Notes under the pieces: model-generated | What the model was told of the DNA's origin: nothing | The model's input: only the letters and a program-made list of their open reading frames with translations | The model's database searches: none | Shown: positions 5,984-10,867 of the stretch, in pieces | Position numbering within the stretch: the stretch's first letter is position 1 | How the letters are laid out: each line of letters opens with the position of its first letter | Position numbers and translations under genes: made by a program | From: Bacteriovoracaceae bacterium | GTDB taxonomy: Bacteria > Bdellovibrionota > UBA1018 | Length of the DNA: 10,867 bases | Assembly (NCBI GenBank): GCA_023250795.1 | Contig: JAHFAB010000032.1 | Location: forward strand, 1-10,867 | Direction of reading: 5' to 3'

Positions 5984-6793
5984 TTAAGGTGCGTTGCTCC
6001 AGGTGTTAAAGCTAATAACAGTATCAGAACCAACGGTTATTGAAAGAAAGCCACTACTTGCAACATCAGGGCTGATAGGCACGCCTACCCAAGACGTAAA
6101 ATCAAACCCTAATTGTTCTCCGAGAGTATTTGGAACGGGAAGTCCAGCATTGCTAATATCAATTATATTTAGCAACCCAAGAGGCGGGATCGAGTTGGTG
6201 AGTGCGTAAGAATCAAAATAACTACAAGTCAGATAATTTCCAGCTGAAACTGGGACAACAGTATAGTCAGTTAATGTTGGGACGTTTGGATTGTAGTTAA
6301 TAAAAATACTCGAAGTTGATGATGCATTACATCCGACTGAGTCGTCACACGACACAGAAAATCCAGGGGCATTGGATGCGCCAATAAAAATGGCTGTAAT
6401 TTCACTTGCTAGAATAGTGCTCAGGTTGACCCAAAGATTTGAACAGGAGGAATATGTGATGCCGCTGGATGGAGAAATAAAAGTACCTGATCCACTTGAG
6501 TTTGGAACGAGGATAGCAAAGATTCCCGCCAAATTAGAATAATGATCACACAGCGGGACTGAATTTGGGCATGAGATACTAAATTTTACTAATTTATGTA
6601 AGTCAGAGGATGAAATATCACTGGGGGGTGTAACTGCAGAGCGAGTAATTTTTGTTTTAAGTACAGATCCGGTGAGAGGTCTGCAAGTTGGTTCTAATAG
6701 ACGGTTAAAATAGGTGCAGTTTTGGCATCCCTGAAGTATGCTGCCCGTGCCCAAGAGGAAGACAAGGGCAGTAAGAATCAAGTATTTCGACAT
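5984..6793 (-). CDS. Cys-rich predicted lipoprotein, family not recognised
   Basis: The product from the ATG at 6793 has 269 residues. It begins with a classic type II signal peptide: MSK, a hydrophobic core (4-18) and lipobox LQGC with C23 as lipidation site. After that there are eight further Cys (26, 37, 75, 82, 117, 149, 155, 190), including a CDDSVGC loop. The body is rich in Ser, Thr, Pro, Asn, Val and Ile with little charge, typical of exported beta-rich proteins. The frame stays open upstream to 6880, but that start would bury the signal peptide behind 29 residues and overlap the divergent gene, so it is rejected. There is no Shine-Dalgarno before 6793. Instead a TATAAT lies 6 bp upstream of the ATG, hinting at a leaderless message. 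No function can be assigned. Confidence 0.7.
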   Translation of the reverse strand: MSKYLILTALVFLLGTGSILQGCQNCTYFNRLLEPTCRPLTGSVLKTKITRSAVTPPSDISSSDLHKLVKFSISCPNSVPLCDHYSNLAGIFAILVPNSSGSGTFISPSSGITYSSCSNLWVNLSTILASEITAIFIGASNAPGFSVSCDDSVGCNASSTSSIFINYNPNVPTLTDYTVVPVSAGNYLTCSYFDSYALTNSIPPLGLLNIIDISNAGLPVPNTLGEQLGFDFTSWVGVPISPDVASSGFLSITVGSDTVISFNTWSNAP

Positions 6794-6799
6794 TTTTTT

Positions 6800-6807
6800 A
6801 TTATAAT
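6800..6807. promoter_or_regulatory. symmetric -10 element of a possible bidirectional promoter
   Basis: ATTATAAT is self-complementary and gives a perfect TATAAT on both strands (6802-6807 plus, 6800-6805 minus). On the minus strand TTCTCA (6822-6827) at a 16-bp spacing is a 4-of-6 -35. Transcription would begin at about the ATG of the lipoprotein gene (6793). On the plus strand initiation near 6814 would leave a leader of about 39 nt carrying the GGGAG ribosome site of the next gene, though no good -35 is visible. The whole divergent spacer is 59 bp, so one shared element is plausible. Confidence 0.5.
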
Positions 6808-6852
6808 GGAAAATCTCACTCTGAGAAAATGAAAATGAAGGGAGATGTCTAG

Positions 6853-8685
6853 ATGAGTCAACTCCGACTTTTAAAAACAAAACGGTTTTATCCCATTTTT
6901 TGGACGCAGTTCCTGGGTGCTTTTAACGATAATTTTCTAAAAAATGCTCTTGTAATATTAATTACGTTTAAAACTGCTTCGATCATGGGGGTCCCCTCTA
7001 ATCAGATGGTAGCGGTGGCAGGCGGGATTTTTATTCTCCCATTTTTTATTTTCTCAGCAACAGCTGGGCAATTAGCTGATAAATACGAAAAATCTAGACT
7101 CGTGAGAATCATCAAGACCGTTGAGATTATGATCATGTTGCTTGCAACAATTGGGTTTATGACGGAACACTTCGAGTTTCTTCTCATTGTCCTATTTCTG
7201 ATGGGGCTTCACTCCACATTTTTTGGTCCGATTAAGTTTAGCATTCTTCCTCAACATCTAAACACGACCGAACTTGTAGGTGGGAATGCATTAGTCGAAG
7301 CCGGAACTTTTCTATCTGTACTACTGGGAACAATCTTGGGTGGAGTGCTAATTCCACTACAAAATGGAGGACTCATCGTGAGTCTTTCTTTGATCGGAGT
7401 TGCGGTTTTAGGGTGGTTCATGAGCTTGAAAATCCCTGAAGCTCCAGCAGTGGACTCCAAACTCAAAGTACAGTGGAATCCAATTCCGCCCACACTCAGT
7501 ATTTATCGATTTACTCAGAAAACACGGTCTGTTTATTTGTCTATTCTTGGGATCTCGTGGTTCTGGTCATTTGGGGCGGGGCTGCTTTCGTTGATTCCTC
7601 CCTATTGTAAGGACGTTCTAAAGGCAGGTCCGAATACAATTACTCTGTTTTTAGCCATTTTTTCTATAGGAATTGGGATAGGCTCTCTTCTTTGCGCTAG
7701 GCTTTCCCGTAAACATTTGGAGCTGGGACTTGTTCCGTTTGGTTCAATTGGAATGAGCCTTTTTACAGCTGATTTGTTTTTTGCAAATTCGTCTTTTGGA
7801 GTGAGTGCGCGTATTCTTGTAGATCTTCTCATGCTTTCTGTTTTCAGTGGGCTTTTTATTGTGCCTCTTTATACACTGATCCAAGAAAGATCTGCTGTTT
7901 CTCATCGGTCGCGCATTATAGCTGCAAATAATATTCTCAATGCTTTTTTCATGGTTCTTTCTGCTCTTTTTATCTTAGGAATGATGAGATTCGAATTTTC
8001 GATTCCCCAGATTTTTTTGAGTCTAGCTTTGATCAATGCCGCAGTGGCTCTTTATATTTACACGCTCTTGCCCGAGTTTTTTCTCCGGTTTTTTGTATGG
8101 GGAATTGCAAATATTATGTATCGACTAAAAGTAACAGGGGATCATCGCATCCCAAAAGAAGGAGCAGCAGTTTTAGTTTGCAATCATGTGACTTTTATTG
8201 ATTGGCTGATTGTGTCTGCTGGTATTAAACGCCCGATCAGATTCATTATGGATCATAATTTTGCAAAAGGATTTTTTATTCGCATGCTCTTGAAACAAGC
8301 AAAGGTAATTCTCATCGCCCCAGCCAAGGAGAATCCAAAATTGCTGCGAGAGTCTTTTGAAAAGGCTAGGGACGAATTGCGTTCTGGAGAATTGGTCTGT
8401 ATTTTTCCAGAAGGGATGATTACTCGAGATGGAAAGATGAATCCTTTTAGACCAGGAGTTGAGAAGATCATTACAGAAACACCCGTGGCTGTGATTCCTA
8501 TGGGTTTGCGTGGGATGTGGGGAAGTTTTTTCAGTCGAGAAGCCCAAGTAGTATATGGAGAAAAGGAGCTTTTTAAACACCCAAAGCGTTTTTGGTCTAG
8601 GGTCGAATTAAGAGTCGGCGAACCTGTTTCCCCATCCCAAGCCACCACAGAGATATTATTTGAGAAGGTAAGCCAGTTGTTATGA
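6853..8685 (+). CDS. LplT-like MFS transporter fused to PlsC/Aas-type acyltransferase
   Basis: The 610-residue protein joins two domains. Residues about 10-410 form a major facilitator with many hydrophobic helices, a start resembling LplT (QFLGAFNDNFLKNAL, 19-33) and the loop motif GQLADKYEKSR (72-82). Residues about 412-610 are a lysophospholipid acyltransferase with NHVTFID (444-450, the HX4D catalytic pair H445/D450), GFFIR (473-477), FPEG (518-521) and VIPMG (547-551). In E. coli, LplT flips lysophospholipids across the inner membrane and the separate Aas re-acylates them. Some bacteria fuse transporter, acyltransferase and acyl-ACP synthetase in one chain. Here the AMP-forming synthetase domain is absent, so the acyl donor must come from elsewhere. 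GGGAG lies eight bases before the ATG. It is the first gene of an operon with an ABC exporter. Confidence 0.88.
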   Translation: MSQLRLLKTKRFYPIFWTQFLGAFNDNFLKNALVILITFKTASIMGVPSNQMVAVAGGIFILPFFIFSATAGQLADKYEKSRLVRIIKTVEIMIMLLATIGFMTEHFEFLLIVLFLMGLHSTFFGPIKFSILPQHLNTTELVGGNALVEAGTFLSVLLGTILGGVLIPLQNGGLIVSLSLIGVAVLGWFMSLKIPEAPAVDSKLKVQWNPIPPTLSIYRFTQKTRSVYLSILGISWFWSFGAGLLSLIPPYCKDVLKAGPNTITLFLAIFSIGIGIGSLLCARLSRKHLELGLVPFGSIGMSLFTADLFFANSSFGVSARILVDLLMLSVFSGLFIVPLYTLIQERSAVSHRSRIIAANNILNAFFMVLSALFILGMMRFEFSIPQIFLSLALINAAVALYIYTLLPEFFLRFFVWGIANIMYRLKVTGDHRIPKEGAAVLVCNHVTFIDWLIVSAGIKRPIRFIMDHNFAKGFFIRMLLKQAKVILIAPAKENPKLLRESFEKARDELRSGELVCIFPEGMITRDGKMNPFRPGVEKIITETPVAVIPMGLRGMWGSFFSREAQVVYGEKELFKHPKRFWSRVELRVGEPVSPSQATTEILFEKVSQLL

Positions 8686-9617
8686 ACTCGTTAGTCGCTC
8701 GAGGTTTGTCAAAGCGATTTAGTTCCAGAGGATCTGAGGCTGTTTCCTGTTTAAACTTTGAGATCAAACCAGGAGAGTCCGTAGCTTTTTTAGGACCCAA
8801 TGGAGCAGGTAAAAGTACAACTATCAAAATGCTCTGTGGGATCCTTTCTCCAACGAGTGGAGAGGCATTAGTCTCTGGATACAAAGCAGGAAGTCTGGAT
8901 GCGAATCGAATTTTAGGATTAGTTTTTGGTACTCGCAGTCAACTCTATTTACACATGACTGTGGCTCAGTGCTTTGATCTCGTTGCAGAAATATATTTTA
9001 TTACAGGTAAGAAAAAAATATTGAGGATACAGGAGTTGGTTGAACTTTTTCAGATCAAGGATCTTCTTTTGCAAAGGGTTCGAACACTTTCACTGGGCCA
9101 ACGCATGCGCTGTGAAGTGATTGCCGCTCTTATTCATCAACCTAAAATACTTCTAGCTGACGAACCTACGATTGGTTTGGATGTTGTAGCAAAGAATCAG
9201 CTTCGGGAGCTGATTAGAAAATGGCAGAAAGAGGAGAAGACAACACTCATGCTCACGAGCCATGACCTCTCTGATGTAGAAGCACTTTGTGATCGCTGCA
9301 TTCTCATTGATAAAGGCGTCAAGCGCTTTGATGGTTCTCTTAATGAGCTCAAGGGGGATTTGGCGCAGGTAAGGAGAATTGAAGTGACAACGTCTACCCT
9401 CGATCTAGGGCCTCTCATCACTGAAAAAAGGTTGAAATATCTTATTGAAAATGAGCAGTACGTTCACCGTTATGAACTTTCTACTCATGAGTTTCCAATG
9501 TCCGAGGGATTGTCTGTTCTTTCGTCCCACTACGGAGACAGCTTGCAAGATATCTCGATTTCCGAAGTTACATTGGAAGAAGTTCTGGGCAGAATCTACA
9601 TGGGATATAAGACATGA
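8682..9617 (+). CDS. ABC-2 type exporter ATP-binding protein
   Basis: This is a 311-residue cytoplasmic ATPase that powers the two permeases that follow. The nucleotide-binding motifs are intact: Walker A GPNGAGKST (38-46), Q-loop near Q87, signature LSLGQ (136-140), Walker B ILLADEP (156-162, D160/E161) and switch His in TSHDLSD (H194). A C-terminal extension (about 228-311) is usual for DrrA/NatA-like exporter ATPases. The ATG overlaps the stop of the acyltransferase gene as ATGA, so translation is probably coupled. With one ATPase and two different ABC-2 permeases, the set resembles the COG4586/COG4587/COG3694 trio, which as I recall includes the VxrABC viologen exporter of Synechocystis. 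The substrate here is unknown. Confidence 0.9.
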   Translation: MNSLVARGLSKRFSSRGSEAVSCLNFEIKPGESVAFLGPNGAGKSTTIKMLCGILSPTSGEALVSGYKAGSLDANRILGLVFGTRSQLYLHMTVAQCFDLVAEIYFITGKKKILRIQELVELFQIKDLLLQRVRTLSLGQRMRCEVIAALIHQPKILLADEPTIGLDVVAKNQLRELIRKWQKEEKTTLMLTSHDLSDVEALCDRCILIDKGVKRFDGSLNELKGDLAQVRRIEVTTSTLDLGPLITEKRLKYLIENEQYVHRYELSTHEFPMSEGLSVLSSHYGDSLQDISISEVTLEEVLGRIYMGYKT

Positions 9618-10405
9618 AGATTTTTTTGAAGTCTATTCGGTTTTATTTCAAATACAGTTGGTTCAATATAAAAGAACAATTTTCTGATCTTGGAAGTGGC
9701 ATCGTAGGGTTTTTATTGTTCCCCTTTTTTATTTGGCTAGTGGCTAGACTTTGGGGTCGTTTTAATTCTTACCAAGGCAATTATAATTTCAATGAAATTT
9801 TACTCTATGTGGGTGCTACAGAAATACTGTTCATGACTTTCTTACGTCCTCCTTCTTTGGCTAGAGCATCAGGAGATTTTTCACTGTCATTGGCTCGTCC
9901 AAGGTCTTGGGTAGCTATGAGTTTCTCTGGACTTTTTGGACGTTGCTTGGGTGCTAGAACCGTTTTTATCCTATTGTTTTTGTTTATCATGCCATTGCTT
10001 GGAGTGAAATTATCATTGGCTTTTAAGGTGATAAATCGATTGTTTCTTTTACTCCCACTTTTAGGTGTTTTTCAAGCTCTAGTGAGTTTGCTCTTTGCTT
10101 CGGCGCAAGTTCTTTGGACTGAAACGAATTATTTTATTCTCCCAGTGAGCAAAGTCTTTCTTGCTTTAGGAGGTGTTTTTGGTCCACTGGTTGACTTTGG
10201 TGAGCCCTGGAGAACACGACTGCTTTTTTTTCCCCCAGCAGATGTATTTTTTCAACCCGCACACTTCTGTGTCAAAGGAGAGTTCTATCGCATGAATCCA
10301 GGTCAATGGTTGACCAGAGTTTTGATCATATGTACGGCTCTTGGAGTTCTTAATTTTTTCTTCTATCGTCAAGCGCGGCGATACCATCAGAGTTTTGGGG
10401 GATGA
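9614..10405 (+). CDS. ABC-2 type exporter permease, first subunit
   Basis: The 263-residue protein has about six predicted membrane segments (roughly 28-47, 62-78, 115-133, 142-165, 174-195 and 232-251). A polar stretch after the second, SGDFSLSLARPRS (86-98), is like the conserved 'GxLxxxLxRP' loop of ABC2_membrane_6-type permeases. It starts inside the ATPase gene with an ATGA overlap, which ties its level to the ATPase. It is expected to form a heterodimeric channel with the product of the next gene. The end RRYHQSFGG is complete. The substrate cannot be read from the sequence. Confidence 0.82.
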   Translation: MKIFLKSIRFYFKYSWFNIKEQFSDLGSGIVGFLLFPFFIWLVARLWGRFNSYQGNYNFNEILLYVGATEILFMTFLRPPSLARASGDFSLSLARPRSWVAMSFSGLFGRCLGARTVFILLFLFIMPLLGVKLSLAFKVINRLFLLLPLLGVFQALVSLLFASAQVLWTETNYFILPVSKVFLALGGVFGPLVDFGEPWRTRLLFFPPADVFFQPAHFCVKGEFYRMNPGQWLTRVLIICTALGVLNFFFYRQARRYHQSFGG

Positions 10406-10406
10406 G

Positions 10407-10867
10407 ATGAGGTCTCGTCTGATAAAAACAGCACTTTTGTATAATATGGATGCCCATCACGCTAATCCCGTTAATCTTTTGGCAGGAGCATTGGGTATGT
10501 TTGTCAATAATACCATTTTCCTCGTAGGCATTTGGGGAATGCTCTTTGCAGGAAAAACCAAGAATGCAGAACTTCTTGCTTACTTTATTGCTCTTTATGC
10601 CATTGTGACAGCGTCTTGGGGAGCTGTGAATTTCTTTTTTGGGGGACTTAGATTTCTAGGAGACTACATTACTGAGGGAACATTGGAGCCCATGCTTGCG
10701 ACCCCTAGGGATCCGATTTTATTAGCAGCGATCTCACGCTCGAGTCCGATGGCGTTGGGCGATTTGGTAATGGGATTTGTCGGTATTTTCATTTTAGGAA
10801 TAAAGCTTGATCCCTCTATGGCTGCGAGAAGTATTTTAGCGGCGATAATTTCTGCAGTTGGGTTTGC
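10407..10867 (+). CDS. ABC-2 type exporter permease, second subunit (cut by window edge)
   Basis: The ATG at 10407 begins one base after the stop of the first permease and is preceded by GGGGGA at a normal spacing. The frame is open to the window end, giving 153 residues without a stop. It starts MRSRLIKTAL and has hydrophobic segments near 24-47, 55-75 and 117-132. The loop YITEGTLEPMLATPRDPI (87-104) corresponds to the 'GxLxxxLxxPxxP' region also present in the first permease, supporting the same ABC-2 superfamily but a distinct subunit. The remaining C-terminal part lies outside the window. Confidence 0.82.
   Translation, partial: MRSRLIKTALLYNMDAHHANPVNLLAGALGMFVNNTIFLVGIWGMLFAGKTKNAELLAYFIALYAIVTASWGAVNFFFGGLRFLGDYITEGTLEPMLATPRDPILLAAISRSSPMALGDLVMGFVGIFILGIKLDPSMAARSILAAIISAVGF

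Noticed and set aside
5976..5985. AAACATGTTT palindrome between the convergent genes
   Set aside because: It is only 10 bp with no loop or GC-rich stem and overlaps both stop regions, so it is not a convincing terminator or operator.
6845..6856. Three-codon mini-ORF (ATG TCT AGA TGA) overlapping the transporter start
   Set aside because: Its ATG abuts the GGGAG ribosome site with no spacing, so initiation there is unlikely; ATG AGA TGA at 10402-10410 is a similar chance case.
6794..6880. Longer start of the Cys-rich lipoprotein at 6880
   Set aside because: It would place 29 residues before a textbook lipoprotein signal peptide, and it overlaps the ribosome site and first codons of the divergent gene.
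8173..8884. Minus-strand open frames opposite the acyltransferase domain
   Set aside because: They are antisense to conserved catalytic motifs and have low-complexity translations without recognisable features.
1..10867. Mobile elements, CRISPR arrays, toxin-antitoxin or phage modules
   Set aside because: I saw no terminal repeats, transposase or integrase motifs, no regularly spaced direct repeats, and no duplicated tRNA end that would mark an integration site.

Overview
The window looks like chromosomal DNA from a moderately AT-rich, Gram-negative bacterium with an outer membrane. Evidence is a predicted outer-membrane beta-barrel protein, two predicted lipoproteins with type II signal peptides, a UbiB-type ABC1 kinase and an RNase R. 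The style of the small Cys-rich lipoproteins and the overall gene mix would fit a Bdellovibrio-like (Bdellovibrionota) genome, but that placement is inference. I see no insertion sequence, phage gene, CRISPR array or integration site.

Left part (1-4631): after the tail of a plus-strand gene cut by the window edge (1-111), everything is on the minus strand. Read in transcription order it is a Tyr/Cys/His-rich lipoprotein (4631-4083), RNase R (4044-2050), a UbiB-family kinase (1994-321), and tRNA-Pro with anticodon CGG (272-195). The three protein genes are closely spaced (38 and 55 bp) and could form one operon. The tRNA has its own near-consensus promoter just after the ubiB stop codon. The RNase R start codon sits in the loop of a perfect 8-bp GC-rich hairpin, the most striking regulatory structure in the window.

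Middle (4632-6852): a 217-bp AT-rich divergent intergenic region holds three inverted repeats and a TTGACA promoter element. It is followed by a FadL/OMPP1-like outer-membrane barrel gene (plus strand), which converges with a second Cys-rich lipoprotein gene (minus strand) across only 7 bp. The 59-bp gap to the right-hand operon contains a self-complementary -10 (ATTATAAT), which could serve both divergent genes.

Right part (6853-10867): a tightly coupled plus-strand operon. It encodes an LplT-like major facilitator fused to a PlsC/Aas-type lysophospholipid acyltransferase, then an ABC ATPase and two ABC-2 permeases, the last cut by the window edge. The first three genes overlap by ATGA and the fourth starts one base after the third. 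The ABC trio resembles the ATPase-plus-two-permease exporter families that include the cyanobacterial viologen exporter VxrABC. The operon pairs lysophospholipid uptake and re-acylation with an exporter of unknown substrate, suggesting an envelope-lipid or amphiphile-handling function (inference).
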